A stretch of 64,000 bases of DNA from Coleophoma eucalyptorum (GCA_026120035.1 JALRME010000007.1:186001-250000); one strand, 5' to 3'; counted from the first letter of the stretch, positions 1 to 12,840 are shown. Numbers and translations: made by a program. Notes: generated from the sequence alone by a model not told the origin.

Positions 1-754
1 TCTGCCATTGTGGTTCTGGGCTGACGAGAGGTACAAAAACACGCGTGAAGTGTGATTTAGTGGAGACTTAGCGTGTTGGGTTAAAGGGTGGAAATATCGA
101 TGAACAATGTTTAGAATTTCCTGCGACAAAGCGTCGAACTTATTGGATTTCCAAAGCAGGGCAAATCGAGAGGAATTGCGACATTGGACAACCGAGTCAG
201 ACTCCTCGTCCTATACTGACCATGGCGTGTCTAGATATTTTGGCAGGCTTGATATTTGCGCCTCTGTTGTGGGATGCGGAGCTCGGAATGCTGGGACCTG
301 GCATCCTATGTGGAGTGCCACGCCCGCCACCCCTTACCCCAGAAAAGATACCCCGCGTTCGGAAATGCGACGTGGTACTAAAAAGAGCGTCTTTTCGCCC
401 CCGTTTCTGCAATTCCGAGTCGGATAAATGACCCATCCAAGCGGAAATGTGTAGCTCGTCCGCTGACTTCGGTAGTAACTGATTTGGCTGACCTCTCTTC
501 CACCAGTTCCCAGCCTCGTCGCTCGCTTATTGCAGCATAGTCCCCCATTTTACCCATTGTTCGTGACACCTACGAGGCTGAAGAGCGGGGAAGAGCAAGT
601 CCGCGGTCCACCTGAAGTTTTCAGATGGCAAGTTGTCGGTCCTCTGGATTTATGGGAATTAGAATCTTATCAAGAACCTCTTGAGTCACTCACAGCCCCA
701 GTTCACGACGTCCAACTTGTTTCCTCAAGATCTCGACTCTATCCCTCTGTGAAG
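1..754. other. 5' intergenic / promoter of the cyclase gene
   Basis: No gene is supported here. Short open frames occur on both strands, but none has a recognisable domain or splice pattern. An in-frame start exists at 530, yet the 75 residues it would add look like translated leader. The conserved protein begins at 755. Confidence 0.5.
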
Positions 755-1883
755 ATGAATACCCCACCTTTTGACTCTTTGCCGTTGCAGAAAGACGGGC
801 CTCGTGGCAACGCATGGGGACTATTTGGCAAAGACGATCAACTTGGCATGCTGAATCGACTGACACCAGAGACCACACTCGCAGCAACAAAAGAGATTGT
901 TCATGGTGTCCGAATTGCAACAGACTGGCCGATGGACCAACCCAAGGCCCCATGTTTCAACCGACAACCGATGCATCAAAGAATTCACCACAAAGCTCCG
1001 AGGACTGTAAACGATGATATTATCACTTTCAATACACAGACCAGCACCCAGTGGGATGGTTTCAGACATTTTGGTAACTATGCCGCGGCTTTTGGGCAAG
1101 GGAACAAAACTAACTCGCTGTTATCAGGATACCAAGACCACAAAGTCTACTTCAACGGGTGCAAACAGGATGAAATTCATAATTCCACCAGGATTGGACT
1201 TCAAGGTACGTCTGTTTCATGCTATCCTAAGTTTTCGGTGATGTTTATTTTCACGAATGGCTGCTTACATTGTATAGTTTGGGTCGAGAATGGAGGTGTT
1301 GTAGGCCGGGGTGTACTCCTCGACTACGCATCGTGGGCAGAATCACAGGGCAAGACTGTTTCAACACATGAATACAACCCCATATCACTTTCCGACCTCA
1401 AAAAAGTTGCCGAGGCTCAAAATATCACCTTTAAACCATCCGATATTCTATTTATACGTACCGGATTCGTAAAGAATGCCAATTCCTCTACCCACGAAGA
1501 GTCCGCAGCGTACGCGAACCACACGGGCGGAGTCGCAGCCATCGGTGTAGAATCATGCGAAGAAATTCTGCGTTGGATTTGGGAGAACGAATTTGCAGCC
1601 GTCGCAGGTGACCAGCCGGCATTTGAGGCCATCCCATTCAACAGCACCACCCACTGGCTACATGAATGGCTGCTAGCTGGGTGGGGTTTGCCAATTGGTG
1701 AGTTGTTTGATCTTGAGAAGCTTGCTGCCGCATGTAAGCAGTACAATAAATACACATTTTTCTTCAGCAGTGTGCCTATCCATGTAAGCCAATTGTTGAT
1801 ATAGATTCTTCTCAACGGGTGCTAACCCTCTGCAGGTTCCAGGAGGTGTTGCAAGCCCCCCGAATGGTGTAGCCATTTTATAA
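755..1883 (+). CDS. Cyclase-family (kynurenine formamidase-like) hydrolase
   Basis: Predicted 334-aa metal-dependent hydrolase of the cyclase family (Pfam PF04199), whose members hydrolyse amides or lactones. Exons are 755-1205, 1278-1783 and 1836-1883. The first intron (72 nt) keeps the frame open, so it hides in a longer ORF. The second is 52 nt with a GCTAAC branch site and restores a C-terminus of the type PGGVASPPNGVAIL. Visible family marks are the N-terminal GNAWGLFGKDDQLGMLN block, the metal-site-like STQWDGFRHFGN segment around residue 110, and the GDQPAFEA segment near the C-terminus. I chose the start at 755 because homologous sequence begins with MNTPPFDSLP. The gene is convergent with the aldo-keto reductase. 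The substrate is unknown. No signal peptide is evident, so it is probably cytosolic. Confidence 0.85.
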
Positions 1884-2390
1884 TTCTAGAATTTATAATT
1901 TAGCTAGCCTCTGATAGCAATCGAAGTTTATAATGAATTTACTGTCTACTGGCCTTTAAAATAGCAATGACCGCCCCATGGTCTTGGTTTAAACTAGAAT
2001 AAAGCACTTTGCGAATTAGATCAGCTCGTGGGGCTGTCCATACCCCCCATTTATCTTATGATGGTAATCTTGAATTGACCATTTAATGCTAACTCCATGA
2101 GTTACAGAAACATTTTCGCCGTGCTTCTACAGTTATTGACCAACTCGTGCAAGAGAAACTGCAGCTAGTGATGTGACAGTGTGTCAAATGGTACACCAAA
2201 TCTGAATCTAATTTGTGAAACTCTGATCTCTCTTTCTGACACCAAAGCTTGTCCATTCCAAGACTCTAGAATGAGGCCGGAATTTTCATTTTTGAGCTAA
2301 GTAAATCCCTTCAAACATGCAATGGTGAAAACCATGTGCGTTTTAAATCTATAATAAATTGATATTATCAAAACCGATATATATGTTATA
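1884..2390. other. Intergenic, shared 3' region
   Basis: About 500 bp of AT-rich sequence between two convergent stop codons. I see no coding or RNA feature; it presumably holds both 3' UTRs. Confidence 0.5.
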
Positions 2391-3413
2391 CTATACTACA
2401 AACTTGGTCTTGTTCTCCTCGCCTGCCTCTTTGGCTGCCTTCTTTACCACATCCTCTCCTGCCTCATCAAATATATCAAATCCCCACCGAGCAGGGAAGT
2501 TGAATCTCTTGTGACGCTCGAGAGCGTTTAATTCCTTGTATTCCTCCTCTGGAATAAGGAAATCTTGGAAGTTACTTGCAATCCGTGACGGTGTGACTGA
2601 TTTGGGTAGTACAATAGTTCCGCGCTGAACACCCCAACTTGCAAGAACCTGTCCTGGATCCCTCCCAAGCTTTTTTGCCACTTCATGGACCTTGGGATCA
2701 TCGACCGTACGAGGCTCACCAGTCTGGTTGTTACCGAGTGGAGAGTATGCAGCAAGCACAATTCCTTTCGATTTACAGAATTCGAAGAGCTTTGGCTGTT
2801 GCAAATATGGGTGGGCTTCGATTTGGTTCACTGCTGGTACCACAGAGCAAGTCGCCAGTAGAGACTCGAGTCTTCGGACATTGAAGTTGGAAACGCCCAC
2901 AGCTTTTGCCTTGCCTGTCTTCACCAGCGCCTCCATAGCTTTCCATGTGACAGATGCGTCAACGTCATCCAGCTCGAAAACACCATTGGAGTCCAGGGGA
3001 AAGAATTTTGGACCCGGTTTGAAAGCACTGTTGGGCAAGGTTAAACGAAATTCATAAAAGCAGTTCTCTTCAACTTACCATGGCCAGTGCATCAAGTACA
3101 GATCCACGTAGTCAGTACCCAAGTCTGTCAGGGTCTTGTCCAATGCCTTCTCGACATCTTCAGGTCGGTGACAGGTGTTCCACAGCTTGCCCGTGATGAA
3201 GATATCCTCTCTCTTCACACCACTCTTCTTAATACCCGCCCCAACTTCGGTTTCGTTGCGATAAATTGCGGCGCAATCAATGTGACGGTACCCAGAATCG
3301 AGAGCTACCTCAACTGCCTTCTCGACTTCTTTTGGCGCTGCTTGCCATGTTCCAAAGCCAACAGCCGGGACTGTGGCTCCTGTATTCAGCGTGAAGGTTC
3401 GTCCAAGTGACAT
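2391..3413 (-). CDS. Aldo-keto reductase
   Basis: NAD(P)H-dependent aldo-keto reductase of 323 aa, the usual family length, folding as a (beta/alpha)8 barrel and reducing aldehydes or ketones. Exons on the minus strand are 3413-3079 and 3027-2391, split by a 51-nt intron whose junction restores HWPCAFKPG. The catalytic tetrad is visible: Asp and Tyr in [13 protein letters not shown], Lys in FITGKLW, and His in LYLMHWP. The cofactor-side segments VGVSNFN and [10 protein letters not shown] are also present, close to the form expected for NADPH binding. The start at 3413 gives [12 protein letters not shown]. It diverges from the Zn2Cys6 regulator over about 430 bp, so the two may share a promoter. 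The physiological substrate cannot be read from sequence. No signal peptide is seen; likely cytosolic. Confidence 0.93.
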
Positions 3414-3841
3414 AATTAATTTAGGGAATTTGCGGATATGGTTCTGGACCAAGAAGTATATGAAGTAAATTCTGCCAAGCCTAAGAGATGGTTCAATACA
3501 AAAAAAAGTTGCGATAAGGCGATATAAGAAACAAGTTGAGCATGTGCCTATCACGCTTAACGATGATTGATGCTCTTTTCCGCTCGGCTTTACTCGTAGC
3601 CGGACCTCGACAGATTTCCGAGCTCGTCGCCACTATACGTTAGTGCTCCGCGCTACTTGGCTCCATCTCCTCATATCCGTCTGTCTCCCACCACTTGATC
3701 ATTTCCATTTCCATCTCCATATCCCTCCCTACTTGCCAAGCCATTGTGCACCTAGTGCTTCGAGACGACGGAAACACACAGTTCCGTGTGAATGCACAAT
3801 AACATACACGGCTTCGTAAATTCAGTTCTTCGCAAAAGTCA
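3414..3841. promoter_or_regulatory. Divergent promoter region, AKR / Zn2Cys6 factor
   Basis: A 428-bp gap between head-to-head start codons. By position it must contain both promoters. I did not find a clear CGG-n-CCG zinc-cluster operator that I would defend. Confidence 0.45.
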
Positions 3842-6627
3842 ATGGACACTTCCCCACAAAACTTCGACCCCTACCCCACAATTACAGGGTCCAATGCCAC
3901 CCGGCCGAGTCAATTACTGTCCCCTATGAGCACTTCGGTTGCTTTTGAGGGTGCGGCACCATCATCGTCTGGCTCGACGACAACAAGCCACATTGGGACA
4001 AAGAGAAAACGTACCTCGACATCCCGAATTGTCAAAGATGATGACAGGAAGAAGGTCAGCAGAGCTTGCGACACTTGTAAATCGTAGGTCAAATTTCATT
4101 TTCCAATTGTCCTGGTCTCATCTGGTCACGTTTTTGTTTCATCATTGACTCTGAGTGGAGTCTTGGTAAGCACTGCCGCTTTCAAGATGGAGTGTTTATA
4201 TGAAACTCATCGGAAGTTTATATCTATGGATACAAAGCTTCCATGTTCCTTTGAGCCTGCTATAAAATATTGTCCATTTTTATGGACTAATTAGCCAGTG
4301 CTGATACTATTTTCCATCGACCTCTAAGCAATATTTCAAGCGATCAATGAATGTTTATATGAACCTGTAGGAGAAAAGTTCGTTGTTCCGGGACTCAGCC
4401 TTGCACCCGTTGTATAGCGCAATCTACCCCATGCGAATATATCAAGGAGCATCGGAGAGGCAAACAACTGCCTCGAGAGATTGTGGAATCTCCATCCGAA
4501 AGGCCGATAACGCCTGTGTCTCAGCCGCAACATTTGCATAGTGAAATAACGACAATACCCGAGCTCAGTGATGTACCTCCTACGGTGTATTCTAAAGCAC
4601 GACAGTCTACTAGAAGCTCACAAGAACCTGAAGAAACACGCTTTGAAGGACATTATATAGGCCCAATTTCGGGAATTGCTTTCCTTCAGCGTGCTCAAAA
4701 GAGATTCAGGCAGGATTTCGACGCGATACATGCCAATGATTCCAACGGGAAAAATCCTCAAAATTCCTCAGTATTTACGTTTGGTGATGGCTATATTCCG
4801 GACCCCTCATTGAAACCATTGGTATTCCCCTCCAAACCAGAAGCAAAACAGCTCCTCGACAGGTATTTTGATTTCGCAGTTCCCACATACCGATTTCTTC
4901 ATCGGGAAACTGTTGAAGAATGGCTTGAGGATATGATGAATGAAAATGAACCAGACAACCAGCATAGTGGCAAGCTTTCAGATGGCAAAGCCGCCGTGAT
5001 ACTATGTATCCTAGCCACTGCAATGCTGTATAAAAGCGATATGCATGGCTCTCTACAAGATGCCGAATCGATGGACAAAGAACAAAGGTAACAAACCTTG
5101 TCCTTACATTATGCGGTTGCCTAATGATTTTGCAGTCGTACTTTCTTTGCTGCCGCTGAGCGTAAACTCTCCAGTGAATCTGGACATCCTCGGTTGGAGT
5201 CTGTACAAGCAAGACTAGCACAGTGTCTTTACCTATTGGGTTCCTCTCGAATCAACCAAGCCTGGTATATTTTCGGAACCACATGTCAAATAATAATTGC
5301 CCTAGGACTGCATCGAAAGCGATTTCCACAGGCGCCGGGCGCTCTCTGTGGGTTGGTTGAGATTGAGTGTCGTAAGAGAGCCTTCTGGGCTTGCTACACT
5401 TTGGATGCATATTTTAGTGTAATATTGGGACGTCCAAGGAACTTCCAAGATAAAGATATTGATCAATGTCTACCAGAAAGGCTAAAGGACGCTGATTTGG
5501 CTTTGGAGAATGTTAAAGCAAGACCCACTCATAACCAGTGCATATCTGATGCACCCATATTTCATGCAAGGTTGGTTCTTTCCATCTGAAGAAGATTTGC
5601 CGTCCATTGATTCTTGTGTAGATTGGCACGAATAATTGGTAATATATCATGCGATCTCTATCCCGCAAACGGGTCAGTCGGCGCTTCGTGGATTGACCTT
5701 GCCGAGAAGTACACAATAGAGTTAAAGTCCTGGAAAGAGGCGTTACCAGCATTTCTCGAACCCGACAAAGTTGACCCTTCGATCCTGATTCCAATATTTC
5801 AGCGGCAGAGTACAGTATTAAGGCTAGCTTATGCGCATGCTATGATACTGGCAAATCGGCAGGCCCTGTTGACTAACTTTGCTGATCTCAACCGACGTGC
5901 AGACTTACCAAATGAAAGAGTCGAGGAACGTCTGACAGATTGTCTTGATGCTGCATTTCTTGTGGTTGACACAGTGAATGGCTTCATTGAGAGGGCCCAA
6001 ATGTTCAAGGCATTTTGGTTCACACATTATATATCGTTCTGTGCTATCACAACTATCTATGTCTACACAATGCAGAGGAGCGTCCCGGAGCACCATGAGA
6101 GCATGCAAGCAGCAAGCGAGCCTGAAGCACTTCATATACGAAATTTTGAGGCTGCTGAACGATGTCAACGTAGTATTGCTGCGACAACTGCAAAGACTTC
6201 ACCCTTCCGAAGGTATAACATTATCCTTGATGAGCTTAAAAAAGATGTCTTGTTTCGAGTTGGCAGGACTACACAGCATGATCAACACTTGGAAAACCAG
6301 AACACATTTGCAATGCATGATGTGTCACTTATGATGCCACCCCAGGGCGTACCGGCTTCCACGACCACACTGTTGGTTGAGGGAACAGTTCCAGAAAGGA
6401 GACATTTTGACTCCTCTATGGCCCAAGATGCACTAGGTCAACCAGTTAGCGATGCTATAGCACAGCAAAGCTACGATCATGACAGCATTCCCTTTGATAT
6501 GAGAACAGGCACAAGCACCCCCGCTAGGGGTTTGAATGATCCAGTATTGGATTTCAGTTTGTTTGGGCCGTATGGCGAATTGGTGGGGTGGTCTGAATTT
6601 GACTCTTGCGTGAGTCTAAATCTCTAA
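3842..6627 (+). CDS. Zn2Cys6 fungal transcription factor
   Basis: Nuclear DNA-binding regulator of 799 aa. Exons are 3842-4083, 4371-5087, 5136-5570 and 5622-6627. The binuclear zinc cluster (Cys-x2-Cys-x6-Cys-x5-Cys-x2-Cys-x6-Cys, about residues 74-100) is split by a 287-nt intron. Joining TC to G at the junction restores CDTCKSRKVRC. A middle-homology region of the Fungal_trans type follows: RYFDFAVPTYRFLHRETVEEW near residue 250, then AWYIFGTTCQIIIALGLHRKR and RAFWACYTLDAYFSVILGRP. The third intron has a weak GTTGGT donor but is needed to join ARLARIIG. The C-terminal 150 residues are polar and probably disordered or activating. Its place beside the reductase and the NRPS-like gene suggests a pathway-specific regulator, which is inference. 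A further intron at the extreme C-terminus (GTGAGT near 6610) is possible. Confidence 0.88.
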
Positions 6628-7381
6628 GCATTAGACCAACTTACTTTATCTCATGCTGTACTTAAAATGCTGACAAGTGGCCAGGCGATAGGTTGGCCAG
6701 ATGGGTTGTGCTGAACTCCTAAAGCACGTGCAATTTGAAATGGGTGAATTTCTCTGTGCAACGAAATTTCAAGGGGTCGTATTCTTTGGTGTTAGTTGAG
6801 CTATGCTGGTATGACCTAATCTAGATAGAGAGTCGAGTCAAGTATAATGACATTCAGTAACCTATATCTACGTAGCGTAGAGATCTATTTTCAGTGAAGT
6901 ACTTAATGACAAAATCACATTTCCGAGACTGGCATGACGGAAATCGGAATTCCTCTCTTCATGTTTCCGCAGCTAATCGTGCACCATATCCGACCGAGTA
7001 GAACAGAAATCCGATCGCTTGTCTCCGTCTTTGCGCCACCACTGCCACCAACACCATTCAACTCTCGCCGGCCAATCCTTCAGCCTATTTTGCTTTCGTT
7101 CTCTAGCAATGTATTGCAACTGCTTCGGAATGGATGCTTATGCTTGAACCCCGCCGTACACCTCCTTTTTCCACCCCACGCGCCTCTCGAGAGATTATTC
7201 CGAGCGGGAAAGAGTTTCGATAACTCACAACTCATAAAACACTTCGTAGATGTCATTATACAAGGACCGCTGTAATATAGATACATCCACTGCTGAGCTT
7301 CAGTCAATGTATATCTTTACTTGATCTAAACTTGTCTTCCATACTTATCTTTTCTCTAAAACCTTTAGAACATCACCCGCC
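6628..7381. promoter_or_regulatory. Intergenic / promoter of NRPS-like gene
   Basis: About 750 bp with no supported gene. The 113-codon open frame at 6934-7275 has no family resemblance. The last 100 bp before 7382 is pyrimidine-rich, as in many fungal leaders. Confidence 0.45.
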
Positions 7382-10300
7382 ATGCCTCCCTCTGCCATTC
7401 TGGAGACTTTCCCAGAACCAGAGAGGCTGACCTGGAAGGATCAAATCAAAGTTCCCAATGCTCCCGTTAAACATACTCCAGCACCATCTGAGCAGCAATC
7501 TCCCCGCACAATTGATGAACTCATCCGGCTGCGAGCGACAGAGAACCCTGAACAGCCTATTATATCATATCCATCATCCGGTATCGAGTACGTCGACTAC
7601 ACTTCTCGGGAGATTGACGTTTATGCGCACCGCGTTGCAAAGCAATACAACTTGTTAATTCCACAGAGGAAGTCTTCCTCGGAGCCAGAAAGTGTAGTGG
7701 GTCTACTAGGCCCTTCGAATTTTGAGTACTTCATCAGCATTCTTGCTCTCACAAAGCTGGGACATACTGTCTTGTTCTTGTCCACGAGGATATCCACGGC
7801 GGCATATTCTTCGCTTTTCCAGGCAACAGGCTGCAGTCATGTTCTGGTTGACACAGCTTTCGAGGAAACCGCCAACCAAGTAAAGGAAGGTCTTCCCAAA
7901 CTTCAAGTCCATAAAATCACGGATAGCGATGGATATGATTACCAGATCACGGATGAGAGCATCGACACGCGATTAGATCATAATCTTGATCCAAAAATTG
8001 AATCCACGAAAATATCATGGATCATCCATTCCAGTGGATCAACCGGACTTCCCAAGCCGATTTTCCAGACACATCACGCAGCCCTAAAGAACTACGCTTC
8101 AAATCTTAACCTTCGAGGCTTTATCACTCTCCCGCTTTATCATGCACATGGGATTAGCAGCGTCTTCAGAGCTTTAACGTCAAGGAAGCAGATATACATG
8201 TATAATGCATCCTTGCCACTTACGCAGCAACATCTTCTTAATATTATGAAGCGTTACGACTTCCAAATTCTTTACGGCGTACCTTACGCATTGAAGCTTC
8301 TAGGAGAGACCGAGGAGGGCATCACCGCTCTGGCTAAGCTGAAGGTTGTAATGTTTGGTGGTTCTGCTTGCCCTGATGCTCTTGGAGATAGACTTGTAGA
8401 AAATGGCGTCAATCTAATCAGCCACTATGGAACGTAAGTAATTTCACACTTGTATCTCACAGCTGGCTAAATATTGCGATTCAGAACAGAAACTGGTCAA
8501 CTCATGACTTCTTTCAGAGAGCCTGGCGACAAAGCTTGGGATTATGTGCGAGTGCCTTTGGCATTCCAATCATTAATCAAGTTTGAAGAGCGAAGCCCAG
8601 GGATTTATGAACTGATTGGCCTTGAAGGGCTACCTTCTAAAGTTGCATCAAATCGACCGGATAATTCTTACGCAACTAAAGATCTTTTCACGCCTCATCC
8701 GACAATTCCCCATGCTTGGAAATACTTCGCTCGGCTTGATGATACAATTGTGCTCATGAATGGAGAGAAAGTGACACCGATCGCATTCGAGCAACTCGTC
8801 CGAGACAACAAGTATGTCGCCGAGGCTGTTATGTTTGGCAGTGGCAAGAATCGCGTAGGAATGATAATAATTCCATCCGAGGCAACAAATGATATGCTGG
8901 AGGACGATATCGAGAGGCTGCTAGTTCCTGTATTGGCTACAGCAAATTCAAATATGCCTGGATATGCACAACTAGGCTTAGACATGCTGAAGATTCTCCC
9001 TGTTGGCACACCGTATCCTCGAACGGACAAAGGCACAGTAATCAGGGCTGCATTTTACAAGACTTTTGATGCTGAGATTGAGGCTATCTATGAAGCTGCC
9101 GAAGTCTCGACTGGTGATTTGAGCCTGTCAGAAGCAGAGTTGCACGAGTACATTCGTGCCGAATTGGGCAAAATTTTGACGCCGTCAACCGCAGCCCTTC
9201 TCGAGGACAATACTGACTTCTTTTCTGTTGGGATTGATTCGCTGCAAGCAATTCAGCTGCGAAGTGTATTGAGTAGAAACATTCAGACAAACGGCCAGAA
9301 GCTAACCTCCAACATCGTGTTCGACTTCCCGTCTATCAACGCTTTGGCTGCAGAGCTCTATCGGCTTCGAACAGGCGGTGAATCAGCAGCAGTTTCTACA
9401 AAAGATAAAATGGAGGAACTGATTGCGAAGTACTCGCGGTTTGAACCTCATGTCCCAGTTGAAAATGCAACAAAAGGACAATTTCTTGTAAGATGGCAGA
9501 TGCATTCTATTCGGGAGTTAAACTTACTTTGTTCTAGGTTGTGACCGGTGCCACTGGCTCTCTAGGAGCTCATGTTGTTGCACAACTCGTCAACAAACCT
9601 GATGTCAAAATGGTTTATTGCTTGGTACGGGCTTCTTCAGTGACCAACGCTAGAACACGTGTCATACGCTCTATGCGTGATCGTCTCGTCTACCATTACT
9701 TGCCTCTCGAGGCGCGTCAAAAAATCGTTGCACTCCCTTCGAACTTCGGTCAAAGAGATCTAGGGCTTGAGTCAAAGGTCTATAATGAAATTACCACGAA
9801 CATCACTGGGCTTATCCACTGTGCTTGGTCTGTCAATTTCAATCTTGGGCTGGGCAGCTTTGAGGCAGATTGTATTGCTGGTTAGTCTTCCATCATGCTC
9901 TTTCGAGAAAGCAGTACTAATTAATTTTCAGGTGCCCACAACCTACTCTCTCTTTGTTTGCAAGCTCAACGCCCAGAACCGGCTACGTACAACTTCTGTT
10001 CTTCTGTCAGCGCGGTTGCAGCTACCAAGGGTGGCTTTGTGAAGGAGAAACTTCCGGAGACACTCGATTGCGCGCAGGGCATGGGGTATGCTCAATCCAA
10101 GCTTGTCACAGAAAATATTTGCGTCCACGCTGCACAGTCATACGGTATCAAGACAAGAGTCTTGAGGGTTGGTCAAGTCGTCGCAGACACTACTCATGGT
10201 ATCTGGAATGCAACAGAGGCTATCCCGCTAATGTTGCAAGCTGGTCTCACAATCGGTGCAATTCCTAGATTGGATGAGAATCCATTATGGCTCCCTGTAG

Positions 10301-11226
10301 ACATTGTTGCGTCAGCTGTTGCGGAGATTTCTCTGGCAGATACAGGTGCTAGCGTGCTGAATGTGATCAACCATCAGAGCTTCCACTGGACACGAGATTT
10401 GCTTCCTGCTTTGCACAAGGCAGGATTAGAATTTTCCGAACCTACTCAGAGGGAATGGGTCAAAATTCTCCGCGACTCAAATCCAGATCCAGTAGCCAAC
10501 CCTCCAATCAAACTACTCGAGTTCTTTGCCAGCAAATATGAAAACGACCTTCCGCGGAAAGGCCTTACTTATGATACTTCTTTTGCTCGTTTTCTCTCGC
10601 CCACACTTGCGGCAGCTCCTGTACTCGATCAGCAGCTCGTTAACCGGTTTGTAAATCAATTTCGTGCAACATCATGGATCACCAGCGCTCCAGAAATGCC
10701 AACGCGCAGGTTGATCGTGATTGCGGGTCCATGTGGATCTGGCAAGTCAACTGTTGCCCAAACCATTTCCGAGAAGTATTCAATCCCTTGGGTTGAGGGA
10801 GACCATGTACACTCAGAGGAATCTATCAACAAGATGTCAAATGGCATTCCACTTTCCGATTCCGATCGCTGGCTGTGGCTCGAGAGTCTCAAAGCAACTG
10901 CCTTACTTGAGATGACGAAAACGAAGTCCAATAGTGCCATCATTACATGCTCAGCGCTGAAGCAAAGCTACCGAGCTGAATTGAGAAAGAGTCGTGTATG
11001 GAAAACCACATTCATAGCCTTGCAAGCAAATTCTGACGTCTTGAAAGAAAGAATGGGCGCTAGGGAAGGTCATTACATGAAACCTGAGATGTTAGAGAGT
11101 CAGCTAAATAGCCTGGAAGCCCCGGGTGTTCAGGAAACGGATGTTGTGCCGATCGATGTTGGTGCTTCAAAGGATGATGTTTTGAGCGAGACTATGTCGG
11201 TTCTTGGCGATGTACTGATTGTATGA
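7382..11226 (+). CDS. NRPS-like A-T-R reductase fused to gluconokinase
   Basis: A 1230-aa multidomain enzyme. Exons are 7382-8433, 8485-9487, 9538-9880 and 9932-11226; introns are 50-51 nt. The order is as follows. Adenylation domain: SGSTGLPKP near residue 217, HYGTTETG restored across intron 1, and ARLDD. Carrier domain: phosphopantetheine Ser near residue 602 in GIDSLQ. Thioester-reductase domain: TGATGSLG near residue 690 and the YAQSK active-site pair near 850. From about 1055 there is a full gluconokinase: Walker A GPCGSGKST near 1064, the EGDHVHSEESINKMSNGIPL substrate loop, TCSALKQSYR and GHYMKP. There is no condensation domain. A-T-R enzymes activate an acid as its adenylate, load it, and release an aldehyde or alcohol. 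A gluconate kinase on the same chain is unusual. The acid substrate is unknown. Confidence 0.9.
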
Positions 11227-12840
11227 TTTAGAATTGAGCTGCAAAGTGTTCATTTAGGGTAATAAAATATTTAAGCTCAAGACATGCTCAGACTATCTTG
11301 ATACACTTGGGAAGAATGGCTGATTGAATCTCAAAGCGTGCAATGAACTCGTATAGGTACAACAGCCAAGACGACCTTAAACAGCAAGACCCAGTTAAAA
11401 CTAACATATACTTTCTCGATTAACTGCCCGAGAAGATAAATAATATTGTAAGATAATAGAGTGGCCAAACACGCAGATATCTCTTAGCTTTCGTTCTTCG
11501 TTATCTTCAACGTCTTCGCTGTCCGCTTGCTCGTCTTGATAATTAGTATAGCTTACTATTGAGTCATTCGTATAGTATTATAATTATTCATAAAGGTGAT
11601 GGCTGATAAGACGGATTTGCTGAAGTTAAATAAGCCTTTTACAAAATTTTGATTAATGCACTTTTGTCTAATCAAGCAAGCGACAGTATACACTTAGAGG
11701 ACGAAACACAAAACCAACATGGGAGGTATATTATCAGATCTCCTCATCAAGCAAGTCTTCAGCAAGAGACTCAAGCCATCCATTCGAGACCTCAAGAGGT
11801 TGCTTGATATGGTACTGGAAAAGTTTTTGTCGGTTTCCTACAATGGCTATCGCAGTCATAAGTGTAGTGTTAAATGGTAAAACCCGAACTTCCTAACAAC
11901 CTCCTGAAGTCACATCTCAATGCTATTAACTTTGTTGAGACAAGAGTTGGAACCTGTATATTGAGGTAATGGCTGTAAAGGAAGTATTGATTTTAGAATG
12001 GACAACCGCAATCATCCTGATATCTACAATGTATCGTATCTCGCGGAGCTGTATAAACAAATACCCGACTTCAGTAAACACACACCTACGCACCCACACA
12101 CTACAAATGCCTACCGCTATTCACAACAATTGCATATCAGCCATAATCAGATCTTGCCAATCACGGGACGGCGGCTTTATGCACAACAATTCTCAGGCAG
12201 CCTCGTGCGGTGGCTGCTACGGATTTGGCTTTCTTGCATATTGATGGCTTGAATACAGCTGGGAATGGCTGGTCCCGTTACCACCACCTACCGGTACCCA
12301 GTTGCCTATCTGCCTATTCTCAGAAGACATTGCTTGAAGCCACTAAGTTATGAAATTGTCTGTGAAGATAATAGTATGAGCAACATTTTTGTGATGGAGA
12401 ATCTGTCAGAAGCCAGTGGACGCTCGCGTACAAATCCGTGTTCGAATCCAGAGTCAAGTCTGAAGTCCTGGCGTCCAACCATTTTTACCTCATTACATGT
12501 CAAGAAGTGGACGAGTGTGATTAATGTATGTGCTCCCGCTTCCTGGAGCTGAAATAGGCGCCTGCATCATGCAGTCAGCATGTGAGAACTGCACATTGAA
12601 GCAGCTGCTCGTGCTGGATGAGCTCAGTATCTTTCCTCCTAAGCTTTGGCCGTTCTTGTTACCTTTTGTTTATTCGTTGGCTTGTGTCATAGGACGCCTC
12701 TATCCACTATGATTTTCAAGTGTGTTCTCGAGGAGTTGGAGCTTGGCTCTGCGCGGCTCGTGATTTAAGCCTCTCTAGATCGCTGCTGCTTGATGTCAAT
12801 CCTTAGTCCAGTCTTGTGCGACAAAAATAAATTCGCAATC
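11227..12840. other. Gene-poor spacer before the ankyrin/STAND gene
   Basis: About 1.6 kb without a supported gene. It holds a short minus-strand coding-like relic (about 11740-11870) ending in a run of acidic and leucine residues, and a tRNA B-box-like site near 12440. Both are too weak to call as genes. Confidence 0.4.

Noticed and set aside
107..569. Overlapping short open frames at the left edge
   Set aside because: Both strands, mutually overlapping, no domain or splice pattern.
530..754. Upstream in-frame start for the cyclase gene
   Set aside because: The added 75 residues do not resemble the family; MNTPPF at 755 is the natural start.
11740..11870. Minus-strand 43-codon frame ending LAEDLLDEEI
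   Set aside because: Coding-like but too short and isolated; possible relic only.
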